The position numbers were made by a program, and so were the translations under genes. A stretch of DNA of 27,048 nucleotides, from the IMG/VR virus record IMGVR_UViG_3300018079_000034, positions 1 to 27,048 of that record; one strand, given 5' to 3'. Below are positions 5,105 to 12,390 of the stretch, piece after piece (position 1 is the first letter of the stretch; the number at the start of each line of letters is the position of its first letter). This stretch comes from a virus. The notes below the pieces were generated by a model. The model had not been told where the DNA came from. It searched no databases and worked only from the letters and a program-made list of their open reading frames with translations.

Positions 5105-7565
5105 ATATGTAAATGGAGTCGGACCACTAGAGCCAGATTTGATGGCTATAGGTGAAGCTCCTGGTAAACAAGAGGATGACACAGGTATTCCATTCCATCC
5201 AGATGCACCATCAGGAAGAATAATAACTGATTGTTTAACAAAGGCTGGAGCTAGACGTTCTGAAGTTTATATCACAAATGTATCTAAATATCAGCCACCA
5301 TTCAATGATTTCAAGAAGTTATTTCTTATTGACATAGACATTAATGAGCAAATAAAGAATCTTTGGGATGATGAGATATTCAAATTACGTCCTAAATGTA
5401 TTCTAGCTATTGGAGATGAGGCTCTACAAGCTACTACTGGATATTCCGGAATTCTAAATTATCGTGGTAGTATATTATTAGCAAAGGATGGAGTTACAAA
5501 GGTAGTTCCTACAATACATCCAGCCGCTTTGTTCAATCGAGGTGATAAAGGTGGACTTGAATACACATATCTCAAACTTATTGAAGCAGATATTGCAAGA
5601 GCTGTTGAAGAATCCAGAACAAGGAAGCTTAACTTACCAGATAGACAACTTGATGTTTGTCACAGTTCATTGGACTTGTATAGATTCTTTGACAAATATA
5701 AACAGCTTGATAAAGCAGTTACAGACATTGAATCAATTAACTGTGTTCCTGTGTGCATCGGTTTTGCATTCAATAAACAACACGCCATTTCGGTGCCTTT
5801 ACTTAACTCCATTGGTAAGCATAGACTTACTGATATGGGAGATAACGAGCTTGATGAATGCTGGAGACTCATTGATACACAATTACGAAGACTTAAACTA
5901 GTTGGACAAAATCTAAAATATGATGAATTTAAGTTAAATTTAATTGGATTTGAATTACCAAATGTCTATAGTGATACTCTAATTAAAACAAGAGTTATAT
6001 TTCCAGAATTACCAATTAAACAATTACATGTTCAAAGTAGTCTCTGGACAAGAGAGCCGTTTTACAAGGATGAAGGTAAAGAATTCAAGCTGGGTAAGCA
6101 AAACATTGAACAGTTCTTTAAGTATAATAGTAGGGATTGTGCAGTCACCTATGAAATAGATGAGGTTCAGGAACAAGACTTAATTGATTTAAGTGAAGCT
6201 CATCATGTTCCATTGGTAGATTATTATTATAATTATATGATGAAGAAACATAAGTTTTATTTGAAGATGGAAAATAATGGCTTTGCTGTTAATGTTGCAA
6301 GGCAGAAAGAACTACGAAAAAGATACACAGAGATGGCATTAGTTGTTCATCAGAGAATTAGCGACGCAGTGGGTCACGAAGTAAATGTCAATAGTTATCC
6401 ACAGATGTTTGAGTTATTATATAACGAGATGAAATTTAAGTATATGAAGCGTAATCCAACGTCAGAGGATACGATTGTAGCATTACTGGGGAATCATGCC
6501 AAAACAAAAGAAAAGAAAGCCATCCTCACTGACTTACTTGAAGAGAGAAGAATCAGAACTCAAAAATCTAGATATATCAATTTCAATCCAGATTACGATG
6601 GAAGATGCAAAACGTCTTTCAATATTTCAGCAACAGAGACTTGTAGGAGTTCTACGTCGATTCTCAAAAAGCCAGTTAGGCCAAAGAAAATCGGACTTGC
6701 GTTTCATACAATATCTAAGCATGGGAGACTGGCAAAAGACATACGTAGCATGTTTATTCCAGATAAAGGGACTGTCTTCCTTGCAGCAGATTCTAGCCAA
6801 GCTGAACCAAGAATAGTAGCTGTGCTATGTGAGGACTGGGAGCTTCTAAAAGCATTTGATGATAAAATAGATATCCATAGAAGAATGGCTGGTTTTATAT
6901 TTGGATATACTAAAAGTTTAGAATTGGGAGTCAATCCAATATTAGTAGTTGATATCTTAGAGAAAGATGGACCAGAAAGGTTTTGTGGCAAAAAGACACG
7001 TAATGCAGGCAATTATAACATGGGTAAGAATAGGTTTATGGTTGAGTTTAATACTGACGCTCAAAAGTTTGATATTGCTATGTCTATTAGTGAGTGGCGC
7101 GCTGGACAGATGCTTGACTTATTTCATACGGCATCACCTAGAATCAGAGGCAAATTTCATCAGGATATTATTGATTGTCTTCAAAGCACACGAACAATTA
7201 TCGACCCATATGGGGGAGTTAGAATTTTCAATGGGAGAATGGATGATGAATTATATAAAGAGGGATTTGCCAATATTCCGCAGAGGACTGTTGCACATTT
7301 AGTTCAGGGAGCCGCTCTCAAGATAGATGATGAATTAAATGGTGATAGTGCTTTCTTGTGGCTCAGTGAAGACCACGACTCATTAAAAATGCAAGTCCCA
7401 GCCGCTAACTGGGAGCCATATGCTAAACTAATGAAGAAGCATTTTCTTACTCCTATTGACTTTTCAACTTACTGTAGTTTGAAGAGAAACTATACATTAG
7501 TAATTCCATGTGATATTGAGATGAGTGATACTAATTACGCAGAAATGAGAAAGGTAAAAATATAA
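5097..7565 (+). CDS. Family A DNA polymerase with UDG-like N-terminal domain
   Basis: This 822-residue protein joins three modules. Residues 1-165 match the uracil-DNA glycosylase family 4 fold: GEAPGKQEDDTGIPF (19-33), TNVSKYQPP (60-68) and HPAA (141-144). Residues 205-350 are a DEDDy 3'-5' exonuclease: D210/E212, N272/D276 and Y343/D347. Residues 390-822 are a DNA polymerase I-type palm and fingers: motif A aspartate D565 in ADSSQAEPR, motif B with K632/K633 and Y640, motif C H760-D761-S762. The phage SPO1 polymerase is known to carry the same type of N-terminal domain. Here the Fe-S cysteines of family 4 are absent: no CxxC at the start, and Tyr65 replaces the cysteine of KCRPP. Motif C has Ser where Glu is usual, leaving both essential aspartates. 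It is surely the replicative polymerase; glycosylase activity is uncertain. Confidence 0.95.
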   Translation: MPRYVNGVGPLEPDLMAIGEAPGKQEDDTGIPFHPDAPSGRIITDCLTKAGARRSEVYITNVSKYQPPFNDFKKLFLIDIDINEQIKNLWDDEIFKLRPKCILAIGDEALQATTGYSGILNYRGSILLAKDGVTKVVPTIHPAALFNRGDKGGLEYTYLKLIEADIARAVEESRTRKLNLPDRQLDVCHSSLDLYRFFDKYKQLDKAVTDIESINCVPVCIGFAFNKQHAISVPLLNSIGKHRLTDMGDNELDECWRLIDTQLRRLKLVGQNLKYDEFKLNLIGFELPNVYSDTLIKTRVIFPELPIKQLHVQSSLWTREPFYKDEGKEFKLGKQNIEQFFKYNSRDCAVTYEIDEVQEQDLIDLSEAHHVPLVDYYYNYMMKKHKFYLKMENNGFAVNVARQKELRKRYTEMALVVHQRISDAVGHEVNVNSYPQMFELLYNEMKFKYMKRNPTSEDTIVALLGNHAKTKEKKAILTDLLEERRIRTQKSRYINFNPDYDGRCKTSFNISATETCRSSTSILKKPVRPKKIGLAFHTISKHGRLAKDIRSMFIPDKGTVFLAADSSQAEPRIVAVLCEDWELLKAFDDKIDIHRRMAGFIFGYTKSLELGVNPILVVDILEKDGPERFCGKKTRNAGNYNMGKNRFMVEFNTDAQKFDIAMSISEWRAGQMLDLFHTASPRIRGKFHQDIIDCLQSTRTIIDPYGGVRIFNGRMDDELYKEGFANIPQRTVAHLVQGAALKIDDELNGDSAFLWLSEDHDSLKMQVPAANWEPYAKLMKKHFLTPIDFSTYCSLKRNYTLVIPCDIEMSDTNYAEMRKVKI

Positions 7566-7819
7566 TGCCTCACACTTGTCATGCTACCAATTGTGAAGTT
7601 AAAGTACCACCTGAAATGTTTATGTGCAAAAAACATTGGTTTAAATTGTCTAGAATATTACGAAGTAGAATATGGGCTACATATAGAGTTGGGCAGTGTG
7701 ACGATAAGAGTCCAAGTAATGAATATTGCATAGCTGCAAGAGAATGTGTAATATCTATCGCTAGGAAAGAAGGTATTGAACCTGACACACGACTATATGA
7801 CTTCTATATAAGGAGATGA
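7565..7819 (+). CDS. Cys/His-rich small phage protein, 84 aa
   Basis: Joined to the polymerase stop by TAATG. The first 30 residues hold CHATNCEVKV and MFMCKKHWFKL, a C-x4-C ... C-x2-H zinc knuckle that I know from small phage proteins often encoded near replication genes. The remainder is helical and contains a conserved-looking Y-C-x-AA-x-ECV segment. The activity is unknown. Confidence 0.78.
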   Translation: MPHTCHATNCEVKVPPEMFMCKKHWFKLSRILRSRIWATYRVGQCDDKSPSNEYCIAARECVISIARKEGIEPDTRLYDFYIRR

Positions 7820-7835
7820 GGAAGGTGAAAATATA

Positions 7836-8012
7836 ATGGATTGTGATAAAGTTAGAAAACTGTTTTTAGAGATAGAATTTGAATCATGTTGTTTATCATG
7901 CCATGAGGATGCTGATATTGGATTTGGTGATGATTTATGGTTTTTAGCACCTGATGGTAATACTTATTTTGTATGCTGCTCTATTGGAAGAGGACTTGAA
8001 GATGACGACTGA
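7836..8012 (+). CDS. Cysteine-rich microprotein, 58 aa
   Basis: ATG 7836 is preceded by GGAAGGTG and opens a 58-codon frame to TGA 8010-8012. It contains CCLSCH in the first half and VCC in the second, giving a possible C4 or C3H zinc site, with an acidic tail. It overlaps the next gene by 11 bases. No family recognised. Confidence 0.6.
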   Translation: MDCDKVRKLFLEIEFESCCLSCHEDADIGFGDDLWFLAPDGNTYFVCCSIGRGLEDDD

Positions 8013-8163
8013 TGAGCTAAGAAAGTATTTTAGTGAGACATTTGATATTAATGAATTTCCAAAAGTATTTGAGGTAGATCCTAAATATTGGTATTTTTTA
8101 TTCTCTGATTGCATATGCCCATCTTGTTATTGCTGGGCCAATAGCATACTGAGGATTGAATAA
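8002..8163 (+). CDS. Microprotein with CxCPSCYC cluster, 53 aa
   Basis: I chose ATG 8002 because AGAGGA lies seven bases upstream and the longer frame back to 7954 is inside the previous gene. The product is aromatic and acidic at first (FPKVFEVDPKYWYF) and then has CICPSCYCW, four cysteines in seven residues. The TAA overlaps the next ATG. Function unknown; the tight cysteine cluster is unusual. Confidence 0.6.
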   Translation: MTTDELRKYFSETFDINEFPKVFEVDPKYWYFLFSDCICPSCYCWANSILRIE

Positions 8164-8351
8164 TGAAGTTAGAACTAGTTCTAACTAGATGGGAAGATGG
8201 GCTATTCAAGTCCAGAGATAGGATTGAAGTTGATAGCTTTAGTGACCTAATAGAACAATTTGAATTCACTATTATTAATATGAAGGATAAAATAATAGAA
8301 GAGCAAGAATCAAAATATAAAATAGCAGAAGATGACGATATTCCTTTCTAG
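8163..8351 (+). CDS. Hypothetical acidic helical protein, 62 aa
   Basis: Coupled to the previous gene by TAATG. The first 20 residues look like a beta strand with RWEDG, and the rest is an amphipathic acidic helix ending in DDDIPF. That terminus recalls the acidic tip DD(D/E)IPF of bacterial single-strand-binding proteins, which recruits partners such as the polymerase clamp-loader or nucleases. Here there is no visible OB-fold, so the tail may mimic an SSB tip. This is inference from seven residues. Confidence 0.65.
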   Translation: MKLELVLTRWEDGLFKSRDRIEVDSFSDLIEQFEFTIINMKDKIIEEQESKYKIAEDDDIPF

Positions 8352-8368
8352 AAAGTGAGGGTAATAAA

Positions 8369-8593
8369 ATTATCTGCATCCTATCAGGCAACTACAATGA
8401 AGCTAAAACATGGGCTAGAGGACAACAACTAGATGCTGATGAATGGTTCTATCCTACTGAACCAAGAGACTTATTAGGACATATGAATTTCCATGTTATA
8501 GTTATTGGTAGTGCAGGACAGAATATACCATTATCTTATTTTGAAAAAATTTATAATTTAGCTAGAGAACGTGGGAGGCTTGGGAGAAGATGA
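8369..8593 (+). CDS. Small conserved-looking phage protein with ATT start, 74 aa
   Basis: A continuous, protein-like frame runs from about 8345 to TGA 8591-8593 with no ATG, GTG or TTG near its front. The best start is ATT 8369, seven bases after GAGGG (8357-8361). The product has ILSGNYNEAKTWA, then DADEWFYP, a strand FHVIVIG, and ends with LARERGRLGRR. I recognise this GNY.EA..WA ... EWFYP ... FHVIVVG.AG ... SYF ... RGR pattern from small phage proteins of unknown function. Its end overlaps the next ATG (ATGA), which supports a real coding frame. The first in-frame ATG, at about residue 38, would remove half the conserved part. Confidence 0.65.
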   Translation: MICILSGNYNEAKTWARGQQLDADEWFYPTEPRDLLGHMNFHVIVIGSAGQNIPLSYFEKIYNLARERGRLGRR

Positions 8594-8838
8594 ATAAACC
8601 TGAAGATAGAATCATATTAAACGATGTATATGAAGTAATTGAATTAATCTCAGATGCAATCAGACATTCTAAGTCTAATAAAAATACTTCAGAAAGACTA
8701 AATGAGGCACATGATTATGTTCATGAATATTGTATGGAAGTAGGTTGGGGCAAAAACGTGTGGCATACCATTCTAGACGATGCTATTAGAATGAGAAGAG
8801 AGATAAAAATAAGAAAAGAGTTAGAGGATAAGAAATGA
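8590..8838 (+). CDS. Helical protein with GWGKN motif, 82 aa
   Basis: Coupled on both sides by ATGA overlaps. The protein is almost entirely alpha-helical and charged. Near residue 52 it has EVGWGKNVWHTILDDA, a motif that returns in the gene at 10642-10797 (TGWGKN, then an acidic residue, Ala and Arg at the same spacing), so the two appear to be paralogues. No function is known for either. Confidence 0.72.
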   Translation: MNKPEDRIILNDVYEVIELISDAIRHSKSNKNTSERLNEAHDYVHEYCMEVGWGKNVWHTILDDAIRMRREIKIRKELEDKK

Positions 8839-9047
8839 GTAAATTCAGAGTAGGTGATAGAGTAATTAGAAGAGGATTAACAAAAGAAGAACCAATTAGA
8901 CATGGAGTAATTACACAAGTTAACAATTCATGGAAAGATTATAAAAATCAAACTACAATTCTTTATGCAGTTATATGGGATGATACTAAAATTGAGGAAT
9001 CTGGATATATGGAAATAGCTAATGGTTTAGACTTTGAGACAACTTAA
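8835..9047 (+). CDS. Small beta-barrel (SH3/KOW-like) protein, 70 aa
   Basis: It begins FRVGDRVIRRG, followed by strands RHGVITQV and YAVIWDD, the layout of a small SH3-like or KOW-like barrel. Such domains are often inserted beside phage replication genes and bind nucleic acid or protein. The gene overlaps the helicase-like gene by 14 bases. The fold suggestion is from pattern only. Confidence 0.68.
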   Translation: MSKFRVGDRVIRRGLTKEEPIRHGVITQVNNSWKDYKNQTTILYAVIWDDTKIEESGYMEIANGLDFETT

Positions 9048-10272
9048 TTGGGTAGACTCACTTGTTGCTGAATGTCTTCATGTCGAAACGCCCGCAAGTT
9101 GGCTTTGGTGGTCTTTCATATCTTGCATTTCAGCGGCTGCTGGAAACAATTACAGCCTGACCACATTAAAAGGTGACCTAATATATAAGCCTAATTTATA
9201 CATAATGCTTTTAGGAGAGAGCGGTTTAGGTAAAGGTTTTCCTATAAATAGGGCTAAGCTATTAGTGTCTAGAGCTAATGTCACTAGAGTAGTGGCTGGA
9301 CGTAGTAGTATTCAAGCTATTGTTCAAGAATTATCTCGAACCAGAACAGTTGAAGGAAAAGCAACAATCACAGATAGTAGAGGATTCATAATCAATGGTG
9401 AATTATCAACTGCAATTATTCAAGACCCAGATTCTCTTACGATTCTCACTGACCTATACGATGGACATTACAATCCTGAGTGGACTAATTTACTTAAAGG
9501 TGATGGAGCTGAAAAGCTCAAAAATCCTTATATTACTGCTTTGTTTGGTAGTAGTCCGGCTCATTTCTACGATAGTATACCACAAGCTAATATCGAAGGT
9601 GGGTATATTGGTCGTAATCTCATTGTATATGAAGAGAAAAGAAGTAAAGACGTAGATTTATTAGACAATGAAAGTAAAGATGACAACAAATTTGATGAAT
9701 ATTTAGTCCCAAAGTATGTTCCACATCTTGAGAAGGTTGCGAGCCTTAAAGGACGAATTACTCCAAGTGATGATGCAAAACAGTTATTCAATACATGGCG
9801 CCGTAAATGGAGAAATTCACAAACATATGATAAGACAGGATTCCTGAACAGAGTTCCTGATCATGTATTAAAAGTAGCTATGTGCTTGACATTAGCTAAT
9901 TATGAATTCACTGGTGAAATCAGTGAGATTGATATTGAAGAATCAATTCAACGTGTTACACAGTTAGTCTATTCTAATAAGAGAACGACTGAAGGTAGAG
10001 GCCCAGATCCATTAGCCGCTGCGACTAAGAACGTATTAGATTACTTGTTAGCGGCTCCTGACCAAGAATTAGCTAGAAGACAACTTCTTTGGAAGGGTTA
10101 TGGAATGTTCACTAGTTTTACGTTAGATCAGATAATTGACAATCTAATGGAAATGGGATGGATACGTAGGGTGAAAGTTGGAGTTGGAAGTAACATGGAT
10201 TGGTCCATTAAACTTTCGGGAGAGCCATTAGACTCATACAAGAAATATATGGCTGGTAAGGAGAAGAAATGA
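9034..10272 (+). CDS. DUF3987-like helicase/primase-associated ATPase
   Basis: The 412-residue protein has a P-loop at 61-68 (GESGLGKG) and an acidic second motif in FIINGEL (118-124), with the order and surroundings of the DUF3987 group found in phage and plasmid replication modules. Downstream are TALFGSSPAHF (a sensor-like segment) and an arginine-rich helix. Residues about 330-400 form a winged-helix-like end (QIIDNLMEMGWIRRVKVG). The P-loop ends in Gly rather than Ser/Thr, which is uncommon. The start is TTG 9034, inside the previous gene; no ATG is available before the P-loop. Probably the replicative helicase or a primase-helicase part. No separate primase is seen in the window. Confidence 0.75.
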   Translation: MRQLNWVDSLVAECLHVETPASWLWWSFISCISAAAGNNYSLTTLKGDLIYKPNLYIMLLGESGLGKGFPINRAKLLVSRANVTRVVAGRSSIQAIVQELSRTRTVEGKATITDSRGFIINGELSTAIIQDPDSLTILTDLYDGHYNPEWTNLLKGDGAEKLKNPYITALFGSSPAHFYDSIPQANIEGGYIGRNLIVYEEKRSKDVDLLDNESKDDNKFDEYLVPKYVPHLEKVASLKGRITPSDDAKQLFNTWRRKWRNSQTYDKTGFLNRVPDHVLKVAMCLTLANYEFTGEISEIDIEESIQRVTQLVYSNKRTTEGRGPDPLAAATKNVLDYLLAAPDQELARRQLLWKGYGMFTSFTLDQIIDNLMEMGWIRRVKVGVGSNMDWSIKLSGEPLDSYKKYMAGKEKK

Positions 10273-10481
10273 ATCTAGAAGAAAAAATCAAACATATTAA
10301 AGAGTATCCAGAACAGCATAAACATGGTTCTATGAATGGAATAATTAACTGCTCTATGGATAACGGTGCTATTAATATGACTATTTTTGATGCTCATCAG
10401 CAGTATGCAAATTATGGAACAAATGGTGGAGTTAGATGTGATGTATCTGAAGGACCATGCTCTTGTGGTGCTTGGCATTAA
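10269..10481 (+). CDS. Conserved phage protein ending in CSCGAWH, 70 aa
   Basis: It follows the helicase by ATGA overlap. It has an N-terminal KEYPEQHKHGS segment, a strand with ING/GAINM, and the end NGGVRCDVSEGPCSCGAWH. I know this C-terminal pattern from a small family common in phages, which has no assigned activity. Three cysteines and several histidines suggest metal binding. Confidence 0.78.
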   Translation: MNLEEKIKHIKEYPEQHKHGSMNGIINCSMDNGAINMTIFDAHQQYANYGTNGGVRCDVSEGPCSCGAWH

Positions 10482-10501
10482 ATTCAAAAGAAGAAAAAAT
10501 A

Positions 10502-10642
10502 ATGCATTATGTTAGAGTATATCAATTCAATTGCGGCTGTGCTTTTATACCTGCACTAATAGGTATTGAATGGGTTGCGTACTGTCAGAATCATCCACCT
10601 GAAAAACAATTAAAATTACCTTTTAATGAGGAGAAAAGATAA
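10502..10642 (+). CDS. Small Cys-containing protein, 46 aa
   Basis: ATG 10502 was chosen because AGAAGAA lies just upstream; the frame extends to 10457 only inside the previous gene. The sequence includes NCGCAF and AYCQNHPP, so C, C, C and H could hold a metal. It is joined by TAATG to the next gene. Function unknown. Confidence 0.6.
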   Translation: MHYVRVYQFNCGCAFIPALIGIEWVAYCQNHPPEKQLKLPFNEEKR

Positions 10643-10797
10643 TGGACAGACTCATAGAGCTAATAAGAGAAGAGTTTGAGAAGGAAGTTGGAGTTAAGAC
10701 CGGCTGGGGTAAGAATGAAGTAATGACTTGCTTTGATAAAGCGTGTATTAGAGCTATCACTAAATTTGCTAGAGAAAAAGCAATTTCTTTAGACTAA
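10642..10797 (+). CDS. Helical GWGKN microprotein, 51 aa
   Basis: ATG 10642 overlaps the previous TAA and follows GAGGAG (10629-10634). The product is one or two helices with KTGWGKNEVM in the middle and DKA-CIRA after it. The motif and spacing match the gene at 8590-8838, which points to an old duplication. The family is unassigned. Confidence 0.68.
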   Translation: MDRLIELIREEFEKEVGVKTGWGKNEVMTCFDKACIRAITKFAREKAISLD

Positions 10798-10798
10798 T

Positions 10799-10996
10799 AT
10801 GACACGAGATCCTTCGTGGAGAAATCGTAGAGATAATCTTGTATATGTTAGATGTTTATGTGGGTTTAATACATGGCGTAAGTATATTCCAGGAGATGAA
10901 CGGGATGGGAAAATACATGACGGATTTGGCTTTTGTACTAAATGTAAATTACCAATGAAAAGGGCACAGTTTGAGAAAAGGATGATTAACAGGTGA
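10799..10996 (+). CDS. Zinc-ribbon protein, 65 aa
   Basis: CLCGF near residue 19 and CTKCK near residue 47 form a zinc ribbon within a basic protein. The start ATG 10799 lies two bases after the previous stop and has no clear ribosome-binding sequence, so it may depend on coupling. Nucleic-acid binding is plausible from charge; no function is known. Confidence 0.7.
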   Translation: MTRDPSWRNRRDNLVYVRCLCGFNTWRKYIPGDERDGKIHDGFGFCTKCKLPMKRAQFEKRMINR

Positions 10997-11000
10997 AGCT

Positions 11001-11504
11001 ATGGAACATGAACTATTTGAAGTTTCAGAAGCAAGAATTAAATTTGGTGACTCTAGCTGGGAGGGATTTAAGAAGATGCCATATGACTATTTAGCGGCTC
11101 TTCGTGAGTTTCATGAGAAATATGGTCACTATATTAGTAATAGGCCATTTAATGGTGATAAATATCCTTCATTTCCAACTGACGTAGTCAGATTAAGAGA
11201 GAAATTAATAACAGAAGAAACTAAGGAATTCCATGATCGGTCATATGGGGTGTGTGGCACACTTGATAGTATCCCAGTCGACATTATAGAAATAGCCGAT
11301 GCTATAGCCGACTTACTATATGTAGTCTTTGGCGCAGCATTAACATATGGGATACCAATTGAAGAAGTCTTCAAAGAAGTTCACCGTTCTAATATGACAA
11401 AGTCAATGATAAAAGATGAAAAATCAATCAAAGGTAAAACAATTAAAGGACCAAACTTTGAGCCACCAAAGATTAGAGAGATTCTTGAGAGGTATATGAA
11501 ATGA
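11001..11504 (+). CDS. MazG/PRA-PH-like nucleotide pyrophosphohydrolase
   Basis: The 167-residue product has the all-alpha NTP-pyrophosphatase signature: EETKEF (around residues 72-77) and EIADAIADLLYVVFG (around 99-113), giving the EExxE...ExxD metal-binding pattern. It also shows the family features EVHRSNMTK and KGPNFEPP. Members hydrolyse nucleoside triphosphates to monophosphate and pyrophosphate, or act on phosphoribosyl-ATP. Phages use them to clear modified or unwanted nucleotides or to alter alarmone levels. An AGGTGA stands seven bases before ATG. The first 50 residues are an N-terminal helical lead. Family sure, substrate unknown. Confidence 0.88.
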   Translation: MEHELFEVSEARIKFGDSSWEGFKKMPYDYLAALREFHEKYGHYISNRPFNGDKYPSFPTDVVRLREKLITEETKEFHDRSYGVCGTLDSIPVDIIEIADAIADLLYVVFGAALTYGIPIEEVFKEVHRSNMTKSMIKDEKSIKGKTIKGPNFEPPKIREILERYMK

Positions 11505-11680
11505 TTATAGAACCTGGTGTAATAGTTAGTATTCCCATGTCTAAATTAGAAATTAAACGAGATAAGTTACACGAATATATTATTATGAAATTGGAAGAGC
11601 GTGATTATCATGCAGTTCAAGATGCAGGCTCAGACCTTAGAGAACTAGAGGTTGAGATTAGGATTAGGAATGAAAAATGA
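11501..11680 (+). CDS. Hypothetical charged protein, 59 aa
   Basis: ATG 11501 overlaps the previous stop (ATGA) and the stop overlaps the next start (ATGA). A short hydrophobic strand (PGVIVSIPMS) is followed by a highly charged helix. No cysteines, no membrane segment, no recognised family. Overlaps at both ends support reality. Confidence 0.6.
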   Translation: MIIEPGVIVSIPMSKLEIKRDKLHEYIIMKLEERDYHAVQDAGSDLRELEVEIRIRNEK

Positions 11681-12024
11681 ATTTATTAGTTCCAGCAGAA
11701 TGTGAATCTGAAATTTCACATTCTTTCTTTCAGAAGATGATAAATGCTATGTCTTTGAGTTTTTTCAAATACGGACCAATTAGATTAGGTTATCCAAAAC
11801 GTGTAAATGCTATAGCAAGCCTAAAGGCTCGGTTGGAGAAGTATGAGAAGAATGGTAATACAGAATATTTAGTAGATATAGCAAATTTTGCCATGATTGA
11901 ATTCATATTACCTGCACATCCTAATACTAATGATAATCCTAGTGATAGTAATGAATCCCCAGGTCGTATATGGAATGGTGAAATAGAAGGTGTTCAGGAT
12001 AGAAATGACTTGAAGAGTAGCTAA
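11677..12024 (+). CDS. Conserved phage protein of unknown role, 115 aa
   Basis: Contains AIASLKARLEKYEKNGNTEYLVDIANFAMIEF split over residues 48-79, a helical segment I recognise from many phage proteins found near nucleotide-metabolism genes. The end (residues 80-115) is polar and likely disordered, rich in Asn, Ser and Asp. It stands between the MazG-like and Nmad1-like genes, so a role in nucleotide metabolism is possible but not shown. Confidence 0.72.
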   Translation: MNLLVPAECESEISHSFFQKMINAMSLSFFKYGPIRLGYPKRVNAIASLKARLEKYEKNGNTEYLVDIANFAMIEFILPAHPNTNDNPSDSNESPGRIWNGEIEGVQDRNDLKSS

Positions 12025-12036
12025 TGAGGAAAAAAA

Positions 12037-12390
12037 ATGTCAATCAAACAACTACCAGAAATACTTAAAAAGATACAAGAAATACATGAAAGGAAGAATA
12101 AAGACTATGCACAAGCTGACGATCCATTTAGTAATTTTAAGCGTGCTAGTATTATTGCTTCTTGGTTTGATGACCCTATTGACAAAGTTTTTGCGACCCT
12201 TACTGGAATTAAGCTTGCTCGTTTGGCAGAGCTTCTAAATGGTAAAACTCCATTACATGAATCTATTGATGATTCATTCTTAGATAAGAACACCTATGGA
12301 GTTATTTGGCAGGCTTGGAACTTGGCTAAGAATGAAGATGGCACAAAAAAAGAAGATTTACTGCAGAGTTCAAATATTCCGTATAAGTGA
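12037..12390 (+). CDS. DUF1599/Nmad1-like nucleotide-modification-associated protein
   Basis: GAGGAAA lies just before ATG 12037. The 117 residues show KNKDYA, then DPFSNFKR, TGIKLARLAEL and ESIDDSFLDKNTYGVI. This spaced KNxDY...F-x-NF...K-x-x-R...ES-x-x-D-x3-D order matches the DUF1599 group (nucleotide modification associated domain 1), an all-alpha family proposed from phage gene neighbourhoods to take part in base modification. Enzymatic activity is not established. It forms a likely nucleotide-metabolism set with the MazG-like gene at 11001. Confidence 0.65.
   Translation: MSIKQLPEILKKIQEIHERKNKDYAQADDPFSNFKRASIIASWFDDPIDKVFATLTGIKLARLAELLNGKTPLHESIDDSFLDKNTYGVIWQAWNLAKNEDGTKKEDLLQSSNIPYK

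Noticed and set aside
5542-5901. Rightward frames inside the polymerase gene (also 6496-6816 and 6967-7302)
   Set aside because: Out-of-frame shadows of the continuous 822-residue polymerase, whose motifs are intact throughout.
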